Below are positions 20,183 through 30,934 of a DNA stretch of 64,000 bases, piece by piece. The position numbers and the translations under genes are program-made. Source of the DNA: Tenacibaculum sp. (lineage in GTDB: Bacteria; Bacteroidota; Bacteroidia; Flavobacteriales; Flavobacteriaceae); contig JAKVCX010000004.1 in the NCBI GenBank assembly GCA_022448525.1, positions 372,001-436,000 of the forward strand, written 5' to 3'. Every line of letters starts with the position of its first letter. The stretch's first letter is position 1. Below the pieces are notes generated by a model, which worked only from the letters and a program-made list of their open reading frames with translations, ran no database searches and was not told where the DNA came from.

Positions 20183-21223
20183 CTAATTTATCGAAAAGCT
20201 GCGCTCTAAAGTAGGAGTAAGGCTTTCCTTTTGTATATCTCTATCAAATAAGCGTTCTAAATTATTTCCAGCAACATCTTCAATTAATTTATTACACTTT
20301 AAAACGTATGATATCGATTTCCATTTATTAAACGGTGAAAACATAACTTTTTTGTTATTGCTGTCTATAGTAAAAACACCTTCAATATGCTTATTCTCAT
20401 TATCATAAATTTTAAGATTATTACTTAAACTACCATAATCTAAATTATCACTTAAATGAATGATTAATGCGTCTTTAGTTTTTGGATTTGGAAGGTCGAA
20501 TTTCCAATTATTTATATTCGGTTGAGTTCTGTCAGCTTCAGAAACTTTAAAAGTAAACCTAAAATCAGACTTCATAGGAATTCCTTTAGCATCCTTTAAA
20601 TTTCCATCTATTTTTAATGTGTACGATTCGCCAATTTCTAGAACTTTTCCTAATCGTTTATTTGGACCTAAATCTCTTTTTTGTCTACCCGGTTCAACCC
20701 ACAATGTAATAAGCTTCCCGTCATTTGAAAGTAGGGGAGTTTCCAATGGTAATAATGCTCTATCTACCTTTTTTTGAGTTCTATTATCTATTAAGGAAAT
20801 ATGATCGTAGATATTCGTTGGGTTTACCGGTTTTGAAAACTCTACATACCATTTCAATAAATTTGATGGAAGTTCAGAAGAATTAGGATACAAATTTTGA
20901 ACACTAAGAATCTTATAATTGGATTCTAACGGAATAGAAAATTCATAATACGTGTTATTAAAAACTACGGTATAATTAGTTTCTACTTGAAATGGAAGTA
21001 AAGGAGAAAAAATTAACCTATCTCCTTGTCTATTTATATTTCCTATAATAGATTTTCTATTATTGCTTTCTTGTGAATTTTTAAAAGCACCTTTATAGAC
21101 TTTAATCACATTTTGTGAATCATCAGGTACAACTTCTATAGCTGTTTTAGAAAAAGAAAACTTTGGAGATTGTGAGAACAACTCCAAAGTTATTATAAAA
21201 AATAATATTGTTATTAATCGCAT
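20183..21223 (-). CDS. Exported protein with Ig-like (SbsA-type) domains
   Basis: Signal peptide; beta-rich pattern with 'KWYVEFSKPVNPTNIYDHISLID' and 'DFRFTFKVSEADRTQPNINNWKF'. Confidence 0.6.
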   Translation of the reverse strand: MRLITILFFIITLELFSQSPKFSFSKTAIEVVPDDSQNVIKVYKGAFKNSQESNNRKSIIGNINRQGDRLIFSPLLPFQVETNYTVVFNNTYYEFSIPLESNYKILSVQNLYPNSSELPSNLLKWYVEFSKPVNPTNIYDHISLIDNRTQKKVDRALLPLETPLLSNDGKLITLWVEPGRQKRDLGPNKRLGKVLEIGESYTLKIDGNLKDAKGIPMKSDFRFTFKVSEADRTQPNINNWKFDLPNPKTKDALIIHLSDNLDYGSLSNNLKIYDNENKHIEGVFTIDSNNKKVMFSPFNKWKSISYVLKCNKLIEDVAGNNLERLFDRDIQKESLTPTLERSFSIN

Positions 21224-21244
21224 TAAATTGCGGCAATTAAAAGA

Positions 21245-22363
21245 TTACAACCAACGGTTAGAACTTGTTTTTAACGCTAATTTGCCATTAGCTTCTCTCT
21301 GAATAAAGACAAATTCTTTATCATTTAGTTTATCTAATTGTTGAACGTTTACAAATGGTAAATTAATAAAATCAACACCACTCGTTCCTGCTCGTTCTTT
21401 AACACGAGTATTTAAAGAAGTATTAAACGCTTCAATATCTGCAACTTTTATCTTCATTAAAGCTCTATTGGAGTTTGCCATTAAAATGTAACGTTTTCCA
21501 TCTTTAGTCATTTCAATAATATCTAAAGGTGTATTCCAGTTTCCTAATTCCGCAACTGTTCTTCCTTTTGTATGAGCACCAGGATTTAAGCTATTCATTG
21601 GAAAAACAACTAATGGAGTACACGTATAACTTGCAATAATATGAGGTTGATTGTTTATCGTTGTCGTCATAAATGTCTTAATCGGAGCATGAGTTTCATA
21701 CTTTCCATGAGCCGCATGATAAATTTCTAATGAACTATCTTTTTGATTATTTGTGAATGGAAATGGAATTGATCTAAACGTTGAAGCAAATTCAGCATTA
21801 TTTAATCCTGAAACCATTATTTGTCCATTACCATATTGGATATCCGTAATTGCTAATCTACGTAAAGGTCTTCCTCGTCTGTCTTTAGCATCAGCTTTAA
21901 TTACATTTGAAACTGCAGTTTTTGAAAATGATACAGAACTTAAAGGAACATTTTCTAAAGTATTATTATTTACCAGAAATAGAAATGATTTCCCTGAACT
22001 ATGTTGCGCACCTATATAAACGTTTTGATTCACAGGATTCACAACCATATCTATAATTTGTAATTGATCGCTGTCTGCACCTAATAAATCGCTTAAAAGT
22101 GATTCAATATCTTTTAAGTATAACTTCTTGTTTGTTGCTTTTTTTGCTGAACTCATATCAACTGCAACAATTTGTGAATTTTTACTATCTCCTAAAAATA
22201 ATATTCCCTCTGGACCAAAAGTCATGGCGTTTATAGAACCAATTTCTGGATTACCAGTTGTAAAATCTTTTGTTAATGAGTCGTTTGCAAATGAAGGTAA
22301 ACAAAACAACCCTACTAGTAGTGTTAGTATTAATTTTCTCATGGTTTGATTTATTTCTATCAA
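21245..22363 (-). CDS. Exported hypothetical protein, possible beta-propeller
   Basis: Signal peptide and repeated 'xMTFGPEGILFLGDSKNSQIVAVD' style segment. Confidence 0.6.
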   Translation of the reverse strand: MIEINQTMRKLILTLLVGLFCLPSFANDSLTKDFTTGNPEIGSINAMTFGPEGILFLGDSKNSQIVAVDMSSAKKATNKKLYLKDIESLLSDLLGADSDQLQIIDMVVNPVNQNVYIGAQHSSGKSFLFLVNNNTLENVPLSSVSFSKTAVSNVIKADAKDRRGRPLRRLAITDIQYGNGQIMVSGLNNAEFASTFRSIPFPFTNNQKDSSLEIYHAAHGKYETHAPIKTFMTTTINNQPHIIASYTCTPLVVFPMNSLNPGAHTKGRTVAELGNWNTPLDIIEMTKDGKRYILMANSNRALMKIKVADIEAFNTSLNTRVKERAGTSGVDFINLPFVNVQQLDKLNDKEFVFIQREANGKLALKTSSNRWL

Positions 22364-22540
22364 ATTTACGGATAACCTGAGGCCTTATTCGTGAAAGAAA
22401 TGTTAAGGTTTATGGATATAGAAGTATTTAACATGCTCAATTAAAATTGTTTAATTCTATAACGAACAATTAAAATACGTGAACAATATCTTTATTTAAA
22501 ACAAAATTATATTTTCGTAAAACCAGATTTTCAATTTCAT

Positions 22541-23668
22541 ATGTCTAAACTTCCTAATACTTCAGCTAGTATATTTTCTGTAATGTCTCAATTGGCAAAT
22601 CAGCATAATGCAATTAATTTATCTCAGGGTTTTCCAAACTTTCCAGTGGATAATAGGTTACTAGAAATTTCTGAGCGTTTACTTAAAGAAAATATTCACC
22701 AGTATACTCCAATGGCGGGTTTACCATCGTTATTAGATAAAATAGCTGGATTGACTTTAAACAATTATGGAAGAGCTATTGATACTTCTTCTGAGTTATT
22801 AATAACTTCTGGAGCTACACAAGGTATTTACACAGCAATTAATGCATTAGTTACGTCTGGTGATGAAGTCATTATCTTAGATCCAAGTTACGATAGTTAT
22901 GAGCCATCTGTGTTGGTAGCAGGAGGGAAGCCTATTAGAATTTCTTTAAATGACGATTACTCTCCTAATTTCAATAGAATTGAGGATGCAATGACATCAA
23001 AGACGAAACTCATTGTAGTAAACAATCCACATAATCCGACAGGGAAAATTTGGTCAGAAAGTGATTATGAAAAATTAGAATTAATACTAGAGAAACATCC
23101 AAACGTTATCTTATTAAGTGATGAGGTGTATGAATACATTTCGTTTAAACATGCTCATATTTCAGTAAATAGCAGACCTAAATTAAGAGAAAGAGCGGTT
23201 GTGGCTTCTTCATTTGGAAAGTCTTTGCATGTTACAGGTTGGAAAGTTGGATATTTAATTGCTCCTGAACACCTGATGAAAGAAATTAAAAAGGTACATC
23301 AGTTTTTAGTTTTCAGTGTGAATAGTATTTCACAACATGTAATTTCTGAGTATTTGGATATCGTAAATTTTGATGAGGTAGCGAAAATGTATTCCAATAA
23401 GAGAACCTTATTTCAAGAAGCTTTAAAGGAGAGTCGTTTTGAAATACTACCATCTGAAGGAACCTACTTTCAAATTGTGAATTATAAAAATATTAGTACC
23501 AAGAACGATTTAGACTTTGCTAAAGAGTTAATTACTGAACATGGAGTTGCTGCAATTCCTATTTCAGTGTTTTATGAAGATGCTACGGATAAACATATGT
23601 TACGTTTTTGTTTTGCAAAAACGGATGAAACACTATTGCAGGCAGCAAAAAAGTTGAGTCATATATAA
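22541..23668 (+). CDS. Class I/II PLP-dependent aminotransferase (methionine aminotransferase-like)
   Basis: INLSQGFPNFPVD, NNPHNPTGKIW, SSFGKSLHVTGWKVGYLIAP (PLP lysine). Confidence 0.93.
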   Translation: MSKLPNTSASIFSVMSQLANQHNAINLSQGFPNFPVDNRLLEISERLLKENIHQYTPMAGLPSLLDKIAGLTLNNYGRAIDTSSELLITSGATQGIYTAINALVTSGDEVIILDPSYDSYEPSVLVAGGKPIRISLNDDYSPNFNRIEDAMTSKTKLIVVNNPHNPTGKIWSESDYEKLELILEKHPNVILLSDEVYEYISFKHAHISVNSRPKLRERAVVASSFGKSLHVTGWKVGYLIAPEHLMKEIKKVHQFLVFSVNSISQHVISEYLDIVNFDEVAKMYSNKRTLFQEALKESRFEILPSEGTYFQIVNYKNISTKNDLDFAKELITEHGVAAIPISVFYEDATDKHMLRFCFAKTDETLLQAAKKLSHI

Positions 23669-23669
23669 T

Positions 23670-23903
23670 TTATCCACCTGCAAATGGTGAAAGAATAGCA
23701 ACTTCATCTTTATCGTTAAAAGAGATGTCAATATCCTTCGAAACAAGATTATGATTTACAGCAATTTGAATGTCCTTGATTAGAATATTGTATTCATTTT
23801 CAAGAAAAGAAATTAATTCAAATAAACTTTCTTTATCTAAATTAATTGTTTCATTATTCTTATTAGTTTTCTCAGCTATTTCTCCAAAGTATTTTATTTC
23901 CAT
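23670..23903 (-). CDS. moaD: MoaD/ThiS-family sulfur carrier (molybdopterin synthase small subunit)
   Basis: 77 aa, ubiquitin-like pattern with C-terminal ...VAILSPFAGG diglycine. Confidence 0.88.
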   Translation of the reverse strand: MEIKYFGEIAEKTNKNNETINLDKESLFELISFLENEYNILIKDIQIAVNHNLVSKDIDISFNDKDEVAILSPFAGG

Positions 23904-23907
23904 ACTT

Positions 23908-24654
23908 CTAAATTAAGAATAATTTTACAGCGGCGATTGTTAAAACTCCGGCTAAAACATATTTTAATACAAATCCATTGAATTTTTGACTTCCGTATAA
24001 CGCACCTAGACTTCCACCAATTACGACTATTGGTATAAAATACCATGCTTCATTCGGAATAATTCCACCTTTTGAGTAAAAACCTATAATTCCTGATATA
24101 GAATTCACAAAAATAAATAATGCAGAAACAGCGGCGGCTTGTTTCATATTTCCCCATCCTAAAAGTATGATAACAGGGCTTAGAATAATCCCTCCACCAA
24201 TCCCAATCATTCCTGAAAATAGACCTATGGAAGCTCCAATGACTAAGGATAAACTTATATTGTTTTCTTTAATACTAGATTTCTCCTTTCCAAAAACATT
24301 TAACATTTTTAAAATAGCAAAAGCTAAAAACACTCCCAATATTTGCTTATATAAGGTAGCATTTATGGAAATATATCCTCCTACAAATGCCATTGGTATT
24401 GATGTTAAAGCAAATGGGTAAAAAAGTTTCCACTTAAAGTGATTGTTTTTCTTAAAAAACCAAAATGATATACCAGAAACAAAAATGTTAAGTAATAAAG
24501 CTGTCGGTTTCATTACAATTGTTGGAAACGTGAATAAAGCCATTAATGCCAAATAACCACTCGCACCACCATGACCAACGCTAGCATATAAAAAAGCTAC
24601 TACGGAAAGAATTACAAAAAATAGAAAGAGTACGTCTGCTTGTAGAAACTCCAT
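23908..24654 (-). CDS. TSUP / TauE-SafE family sulfite exporter-like permease
   Basis: GHGGASGYLALMAL and GMIGIGGGIILSPVIILLGW motifs. Confidence 0.9.
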   Translation of the reverse strand: MEFLQADVLFLFFVILSVVAFLYASVGHGGASGYLALMALFTFPTIVMKPTALLLNIFVSGISFWFFKKNNHFKWKLFYPFALTSIPMAFVGGYISINATLYKQILGVFLAFAILKMLNVFGKEKSSIKENNISLSLVIGASIGLFSGMIGIGGGIILSPVIILLGWGNMKQAAAVSALFIFVNSISGIIGFYSKGGIIPNEAWYFIPIVVIGGSLGALYGSQKFNGFVLKYVLAGVLTIAAVKLFLI

Positions 24655-25826
24655 TAGCTCAATTTTATATATTCAATCTTTTGCCCTTTTTCTATGATAG
24701 TTTCATTTTCTGGTACAATAAGTAACGCATTAGAAACGGCAAAAGATTTAAGCATTGAAGAAGCTTGTCCATCTAGTAAAGTAGCTTGTCCATTTTCAAC
24801 AGTACCTTTTAAAAATAAAGTTTTACCAAATTTATTCTTAATGTCAGAAATTGTAGTTGCTTTTTCTTTTGGCAAATGCGGATTTGTATAACCTAAATGA
24901 GCTTTTAACAAAGGAAGAACATACATATAAAAACAACTTAAACTTGATGCTGGATTTCCTGGCAAAGCAAATACTTTAGTTGTATCATTATATCCAAACC
25001 ATAATGGTTTTCCAGGTTTTTGATTTACTTTGTAGAATACTTCTTCAACTTTGTTACCGAGTAATGCTTGTTTCACAAAGTCGTAATCACCTACAGAAAT
25101 CCCACCTGAAATTAAAACTACATCAGATTTATCGAGTTCTTTTTTAATGGTTTTGAAGGTTGTTTTAAACGTATCTTTAACTTTAGAAATTCGAACTTTT
25201 TTAATGCCTAATTGTTTTAACGCAAGTTTTAAAGTAATGGAATTGCTATCATACACTTGACTTTCTTTTAGTTTTTTGCCTACTTCTTGAAGCTCATTTC
25301 CTGTAACTAAAATACTAACTTTTGGCTTTTTATATACCTGTACCTTAGTAATTCCTAAACCTGCTAAAAAGCCAATGGCCGCTTCGTTTAAATAAGTTCC
25401 AGTTTTTAAAGCAACATCGCCAATTTTTATTTGATTACCCAATGGTCTTACATTAGCGCCTTTCTCCGGAAGAGTTAGTATTCTTAGATTATCATCTTTT
25501 CGCTCTGTATGTTCTTGCATTACCACAGTATCAGCATCATCGGGAATTCGTGAACCTGTAAATATTCTAATAGCTTCATTATAATTTACTGGGAAATTTT
25601 CATTACTTCCTGCTGGAACTTCACCAGATACAAAATAATCGTTATTATTTGAATGTACAAACGCGTAACCATCCATGGCAGACTGCTTAAATGGAGGCAT
25701 ATTTATAGGTGAAATAACATCTTCTCCGAGAATGTATCCTAAAGTTTTTTCAATTGGCCTTTTAACCAAAGCCATTTTCGAAAAATGATTTTCAATATGT
25801 TGTATTGCTTCAGAAACTGAAATCAT
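24654..25826 (-). CDS. moeA: Molybdopterin molybdotransferase MoeA
   Basis: PPFKQSAMDGYAF, TGNEL, ISGGISVGDYDFVKQAL, ALPGNPASSLSCF. Confidence 0.95.
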   Translation of the reverse strand: MISVSEAIQHIENHFSKMALVKRPIEKTLGYILGEDVISPINMPPFKQSAMDGYAFVHSNNNDYFVSGEVPAGSNENFPVNYNEAIRIFTGSRIPDDADTVVMQEHTERKDDNLRILTLPEKGANVRPLGNQIKIGDVALKTGTYLNEAAIGFLAGLGITKVQVYKKPKVSILVTGNELQEVGKKLKESQVYDSNSITLKLALKQLGIKKVRISKVKDTFKTTFKTIKKELDKSDVVLISGGISVGDYDFVKQALLGNKVEEVFYKVNQKPGKPLWFGYNDTTKVFALPGNPASSLSCFYMYVLPLLKAHLGYTNPHLPKEKATTISDIKNKFGKTLFLKGTVENGQATLLDGQASSMLKSFAVSNALLIVPENETIIEKGQKIEYIKLS

Positions 25827-26410
25827 AATGTTTTATTAATCAAGGTTTGATAGTCTTTTTGGGTGTCGACATCAAATAGGTCGATATTTGAGTTCATTGT
25901 AAAAATAGGAAATTCATCACTGTTTAAAAGCTTTGAAGCACCTTTATCACCTTCTAAATTTTCCAAAAGAGTAAAATATTTTTTAGGAAATAATGCTGGA
26001 ACACCTTTTCGTGAGGTGTAGTTTGAAGCAATAATAAAATCCTGAGAACTTTTCCATGTCTCTATAATTTTCTGGAAATAATCAATTTGTATGTTTGGTT
26101 GATCTCCTAAAACAATTAAGACAGCATCGTAATCCAAGTTTTTAATATGCTGAATACCTGAAACGATGCTTGAGGATAATCCGCTTTTATAATTTGAATT
26201 AGTTAAAATAGTCAAATCATATTTAGTGATGGATTTCTGAATTGTATCTGCATTTGCTCCGAGAATACAGTAGATGAAATTATTATTTAATAAAAGTATT
26301 TTTTCAATTACAGTTCCGAGTAATGTAGTATTTCCTACGGATAATAATTGTTTAGGACTTCCCATTCTTGAAGAGGATCCTGCTGCTAAAATTAAAGTCG
26401 CGATTTTCAT
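25823..26410 (-). CDS. MobA/MocA-like nucleotidyltransferase
   Basis: LILAAGSSSRMGSPKQLL and VLIVLGDQPNIQ motifs. Confidence 0.92.
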   Translation of the reverse strand: MKIATLILAAGSSSRMGSPKQLLSVGNTTLLGTVIEKILLLNNNFIYCILGANADTIQKSITKYDLTILTNSNYKSGLSSSIVSGIQHIKNLDYDAVLIVLGDQPNIQIDYFQKIIETWKSSQDFIIASNYTSRKGVPALFPKKYFTLLENLEGDKGASKLLNSDEFPIFTMNSNIDLFDVDTQKDYQTLINKTL

Positions 26411-26414
26411 GAAA

Positions 26415-27428
26415 CTACGCGTGAATTTTACCAGTTATAGTTCGCAATGAAACAGGAGTTTTTTTCCTTGTTTCTGCTAAGATTTCTGATAAAATGGACA
26501 ATGCAATTTCTTCTGGTGTAATTGCTCCAATATTTAATCCTGCTGGACTATAAATAGAATCAAAAAACTCTTCAGAAAGGTCTGGAGCATAATGAAATAA
26601 TTCGTTTTGCAATTGCTCTCTTCTTTTCGCAGACCCTAAAATCCCAATATAAAATGGGTTTAAAGGTTCAAGTTTCAAAAGATACTTTAAGTCTTTAACG
26701 TAATTATGATTCATCAAAACTACAGCTGTTTCATTATCAATTGATAATTCTGCAATTTCCGGAGAAACGCCAATAACGGAATTCGCACCAGGAAAATCGG
26801 TGAGTTGCTTTGGATCTTTTTCTGAAGTAATAACGTCTACTTCCCAACCTAATAAGCTTGCTGAAGAACACAGTTTTACAGCATCATGTTCTCCACCAAT
26901 TATTAATAATCTGAAACAAGGTTGCAGGTGTTGCTGAAAAAATTCATGCGTATTAAAAGTTTCTTTGTTTAAAGTAGGAGAGAAGGAGTATGAGTTATTT
27001 TTTAATTTTATAATAGAACCAATATCAAAAATATATTCATCTTCTTTTTTATAAGATGAAACTATTTGAAAGACCTCTCTATTTTTTAATGACAATTTAA
27101 AATCATCTAAAAACTCTTGTGATACGTAAAACGGTTCTAGTAGAATATATAAGATTCCTTCACATCCTAATCGATAACGACCATCATAAGTCATTACTTT
27201 TGAAATTCCTGTTTCAAAAACTGATTGTGCTCTTCTTTGAACTTCCTTTTCAACACAACCGCCACTAACGGCACCAACCATTTTTCCATCAGAGGATAGT
27301 AACATTCTAACTCCAGGTTTTCTGTAAGAAGAACCTTCTAAATGTACAATGGTGGCTAAAACATTTTTAATTCCATTGTTTTGGTTTCTTTTCGCTTGGT
27401 ATACAATGTCTTTAAATTCGTGTGTCAA
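26415..27428 (-). CDS. XdhC/CoxI-family Mo-enzyme maturation protein
   Basis: LATIVHLEGSSYRKPGVRMLLSSDGKMVGAVSGGCVE; C-terminal GAITPEEIALSILSEI. Confidence 0.93.
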   Translation of the reverse strand: MTHEFKDIVYQAKRNQNNGIKNVLATIVHLEGSSYRKPGVRMLLSSDGKMVGAVSGGCVEKEVQRRAQSVFETGISKVMTYDGRYRLGCEGILYILLEPFYVSQEFLDDFKLSLKNREVFQIVSSYKKEDEYIFDIGSIIKLKNNSYSFSPTLNKETFNTHEFFQQHLQPCFRLLIIGGEHDAVKLCSSASLLGWEVDVITSEKDPKQLTDFPGANSVIGVSPEIAELSIDNETAVVLMNHNYVKDLKYLLKLEPLNPFYIGILGSAKRREQLQNELFHYAPDLSEEFFDSIYSPAGLNIGAITPEEIALSILSEILAETRKKTPVSLRTITGKIHA

Positions 27429-27492
27429 AATGATTTGTTTCCTTTAGAATTGAGTTTTCTATTTTGTAATCTAAGCAGTAAAATACATAAAA

Positions 27493-29661
27493 CTAAGATA
27501 ACTTTAATGGAAGATCTGTTAATCTTTTCCCAGTAAGTCTTCTTACTGCATTTGCAACAGCAGCACCAATTGGACCCATCGGTGGTTCTCCAACTGGTAA
27601 TGGAATATCGACTCCTTGTATAAAATGAATATCAATTTCTTTAGGAGCATGTTTCATTAAAGCCATATCATAAGGACCGTAGATTGTTGGAGAGAGTTGA
27701 CCATTTTCAAGAGTCATTTTTTCAAACATAGCACCGCTCATTCCCATAATTATAGATCCTTCACATTGTGCTTTTACTTGATCAGGATTTACAGTTACAC
27801 CACAATCGAAAGCACAAGTAACTTTATGAACTTTAATTTGATTATTTTCTATGGAAACTTCCACTACGTGAGCAGAAGGAGAATTTGCATCTGTAGATGC
27901 CGCGAATCCTTTAGCTATTCCATTTGAAGGTTTATCATCATAGTTACCTTTTTCTGCAGCAAGTTTTATGATATCGAACAGTCGCTTTTGATTTCCCTCG
28001 TTGCTAATACTAGCCAATCGAAATTCAACTGGATTTTTTCCTGATTTAATAGCCATTTCATCCACAAAACTTTCTATTGCAAAAGTATTCGCTAATAAAC
28101 CCAAGCTTCTCCACCAGCTTGTTGCAAATGGTAAGGTTGTATGCCACTGAACTGCTCTATGATTTGGTATTTTATCATACATAATATTTCCACCTCGCAT
28201 GGCACCGACATCTGTTCCTAAAATTGAATTGATAGCATTCGGAAATAAAATAGAGCCTATAGCAACATCTCCACTTGCGTAATGATGTTCTAAACTATCT
28301 AAGTGACCTTCAGAATTTAGCTTACCACGCATAATATGTTGAGTTGGAGGTCTAAATAAATCATTTTGGAACTCTTCTTTTCTTGTGAAAATGTATTTAA
28401 CAGGTCTTCCGGCTTCTTTTGATAATTGAACAGCTTGAATCGCATGATTTGTATTCAATCGTCTACCAAATCCACCTCCTAGGTAAGTAGGAACAACATT
28501 CACATTTTCTTTATCAACTCCTAATGCTTCAGCAACATATTCCCGTGTTTTACCAGGAACTTGTGTTGAAAGTATGATAGTTATATTCCCATTATTATAA
28601 TCTGCAACAGCACCATTAGGTTCGATTTGAGCATGAGCTCCAATTGGACTTGTAAATGTCATTGAAACTGTAGAATCATCATTTGGTTCAAGTGCACTTC
28701 CTTGTTTTTGAGTGATCATTTCATCACCTTTTCCAACTTGTAATAATCCACGAATTTCTTCTTCTGTCCACTTTTTAGGAATATCCCATTCTACGTCAAT
28801 TTTAAATTTAGCTGCCAATGCTTGCGGATAACTTTTTGCTACTACACCAATCCAATCATCTATTTGAACTATTTTTACAACACCAGGCATATTTTCTGCC
28901 TTATTTGTATTGGCGCTTTTGAATTTAGCTCCAACTGTACTAGGTCGAATTATTGCCGCGTGTAACATATTTGGCAATTCAGCATCTAAACCAAAAATAG
29001 GATCTCCAAAAACCTTTGCATTTAAGTCAATTCTACGAATTGGCTTTCCTATGAATTTGTAGTCTTTCATAGGTCTTAAATTTGGAGTGTCTGGAACATT
29101 CCATTCCGAAACACCTTCAGCAATTTCAGAATAAGTCATTGATTTACCTCCGCCGGAAACAATACCATTTTTAGTGGTTAGGGTAGAAGGATTTACATCT
29201 AATTTTTTAGCTGCTTCAATCTTTAACATTTCTCGCATTGTTGCTGACAATTCACGCAAAGGTTTCCAGAGTCCTCCGACAGATAAACTTCCACCTGTAC
29301 TTAAGGCGTCAATAACACCTGTCTTCGTGGCTGCTCCGATCACCTCGATTTGATTTATGGCTACATCCATTTCATCCGCAATCATTTGTGCAAAGCTTGT
29401 AAAAGAGCCTTGTCCCATTTCAACTTTTGGGGAATGAAAAATAACTTTATTTTCTTTTGTTAACTCAAACCATAGATTTGGTTCTGTTCCGCTTCCCATA
29501 TAGGAAGGAGCCATAGTTTCAGTCATTTCAAGAATAGATCTTCTTAAGGGATTTCTGAAAACATAAGTTCCAACTGCCAAAACTCCTAATGTACCTAAAC
29601 CACCACGAACTAAAAATTTACGACGAGAAATTCCTTTTTTCTGTTGTTTTGTATTACTCAT
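27493..29661 (-). CDS. Xanthine dehydrogenase family molybdopterin-binding subunit (IorB-like)
   Basis: Tat-like SRRKFLVRGGLG; GQGSFTSFAQMIADEMDV; GGGFGRRLNTNHAIQAVQLSKEAGRPVKYIFTREE-type motif; MGPIGAAVANAVRRLTG. Confidence 0.93.
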   Translation of the reverse strand: MSNTKQQKKGISRRKFLVRGGLGTLGVLAVGTYVFRNPLRRSILEMTETMAPSYMGSGTEPNLWFELTKENKVIFHSPKVEMGQGSFTSFAQMIADEMDVAINQIEVIGAATKTGVIDALSTGGSLSVGGLWKPLRELSATMREMLKIEAAKKLDVNPSTLTTKNGIVSGGGKSMTYSEIAEGVSEWNVPDTPNLRPMKDYKFIGKPIRRIDLNAKVFGDPIFGLDAELPNMLHAAIIRPSTVGAKFKSANTNKAENMPGVVKIVQIDDWIGVVAKSYPQALAAKFKIDVEWDIPKKWTEEEIRGLLQVGKGDEMITQKQGSALEPNDDSTVSMTFTSPIGAHAQIEPNGAVADYNNGNITIILSTQVPGKTREYVAEALGVDKENVNVVPTYLGGGFGRRLNTNHAIQAVQLSKEAGRPVKYIFTRKEEFQNDLFRPPTQHIMRGKLNSEGHLDSLEHHYASGDVAIGSILFPNAINSILGTDVGAMRGGNIMYDKIPNHRAVQWHTTLPFATSWWRSLGLLANTFAIESFVDEMAIKSGKNPVEFRLASISNEGNQKRLFDIIKLAAEKGNYDDKPSNGIAKGFAASTDANSPSAHVVEVSIENNQIKVHKVTCAFDCGVTVNPDQVKAQCEGSIIMGMSGAMFEKMTLENGQLSPTIYGPYDMALMKHAPKEIDIHFIQGVDIPLPVGEPPMGPIGAAVANAVRRLTGKRLTDLPLKLS

Positions 29662-29671
29662 AATCGAAAAA

Positions 29672-30145
29672 TTAGTTGTTAGTAGTGTTTTTTATTTCGG
29701 CTGCACGATGTATCGCTTTCCTCATTCGATAATACGTTGCACAACGACAAATATTAATTATATTCTGGTCAATATCTTCATCTGTTGGATTTGGAACTTT
29801 TTCTAATAATGCTGCTGTTGCCATCATAAAACCAGGCTGACAATAACCACATTGTGGAACCACTTCTTCAATCCATGCTTGTTGAACAGGGTGAGGATTT
29901 TCAGGTGATCCTAAACCTTCAATAGTGGTTACTTTTTTACCTTCCACAAATTTTACGGCATAAGAACATGAACGAACTTCTTCACCATTTACCATAATTG
30001 TACAAGCTCCACATGCCGCTTTACCACAACCGAATTTAGTTCCTTTTAAATCTAAAACATCTCTAATTACCCAAAGTAAAGGTGTGTTTCCATCTTCAAT
30101 ATCTATAGAAGTGGATTGATTATTTATTTCAAATGAAATTTTCAT
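29672..30145 (-). CDS. (2Fe-2S)-binding subunit of molybdenum hydroxylase (IorA-like)
   Basis: GCGKAACGACTIMVNGEEVRSC and CGYCQPGFMMA ... NICRCATYYRMR cluster ligands. Confidence 0.95.
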   Translation of the reverse strand: MKISFEINNQSTSIDIEDGNTPLLWVIRDVLDLKGTKFGCGKAACGACTIMVNGEEVRSCSYAVKFVEGKKVTTIEGLGSPENPHPVQQAWIEEVVPQCGYCQPGFMMATAALLEKVPNPTDEDIDQNIINICRCATYYRMRKAIHRAAEIKNTTNN

Positions 30146-30166
30146 AAAAAGAGTTTTAGTAATTAA

Positions 30167-30781
30167 TTATTGATCAGATGGAATTACGGCACCATCTTTA
30201 AACCATTGTTTTACAGCTTTTATATACTCGTCCACTGGAACAGGTGGAGGATTTCGTTTAGTTCCATCTGCACGAACACCAGGTTCCCAAGCCCAAAGAA
30301 CTAATTCGTGTTCAGTTAAATGATGCATTAATTCTTCATGATTTCTTCCTCCATTTCTTTTAGGATCAAGCATTGATTCTGCAATCTCATTTCTAGTTAA
30401 ACCTTCCCATTTCATACTTTCTGGAGCTAATGACCACTCTGGAGCACCAGGAACGCCAGAATAATTATTGTTTTCTGATTGATGACAAGTCGTACATTTT
30501 GTTGCTTGATATCCTAAATTATTTTCACCTCGAGACATTCCGAAATAATGAGGATGTGCATCATCTCCTTGTTTAGGAATATTATCATTTGGGTGACAAT
30601 TAACGCATCGAGGACTCATTAATACGTCCATCATTTTAGTGTAATTGTCATTGTTGTTTTTTGAAGAAGTTATTTCTTTTGAAACAGGAACATATACTGG
30701 CGAGTTGTTTAGATTAGAAGCTAAAATAATTCCAGTAACAAGTAATAAAGGTATTACTAGCAGTTTTACTGATTTCCTCAT
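30167..30781 (-). CDS. Diheme c-type cytochrome-like exported protein
   Basis: Signal peptide and two CXXCH motifs (CVNCH, CTTCH); directly upstream of the IorA-like subunit. Confidence 0.88.
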   Translation of the reverse strand: MRKSVKLLVIPLLLVTGIILASNLNNSPVYVPVSKEITSSKNNNDNYTKMMDVLMSPRCVNCHPNDNIPKQGDDAHPHYFGMSRGENNLGYQATKCTTCHQSENNNYSGVPGAPEWSLAPESMKWEGLTRNEIAESMLDPKRNGGRNHEELMHHLTEHELVLWAWEPGVRADGTKRNPPPVPVDEYIKAVKQWFKDGAVIPSDQ

Positions 30782-30934
30782 AAGTAGTTTGTTAGTTGAT
30801 ATTTAAAAATACAAAAATTCCTTTAAATCAGTTGTTTAAGTTGGTGATGTCAATCCTCTTATTATTGAATAAAGAAATCATTTTATAAAATTAGATAATA
30901 ATGAATATTAAAAGTTGTTCGAAAACGTCAAGTT

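Noticed and set aside
21753-22349. ORFs 21753-22019 and 22128-22349
   Set aside because: Antisense shadows of the 21245-22363 gene.
24167-24891. ORFs 24167-24421 and 24694-24891
   Set aside because: Antisense to TSUP and MoeA genes.
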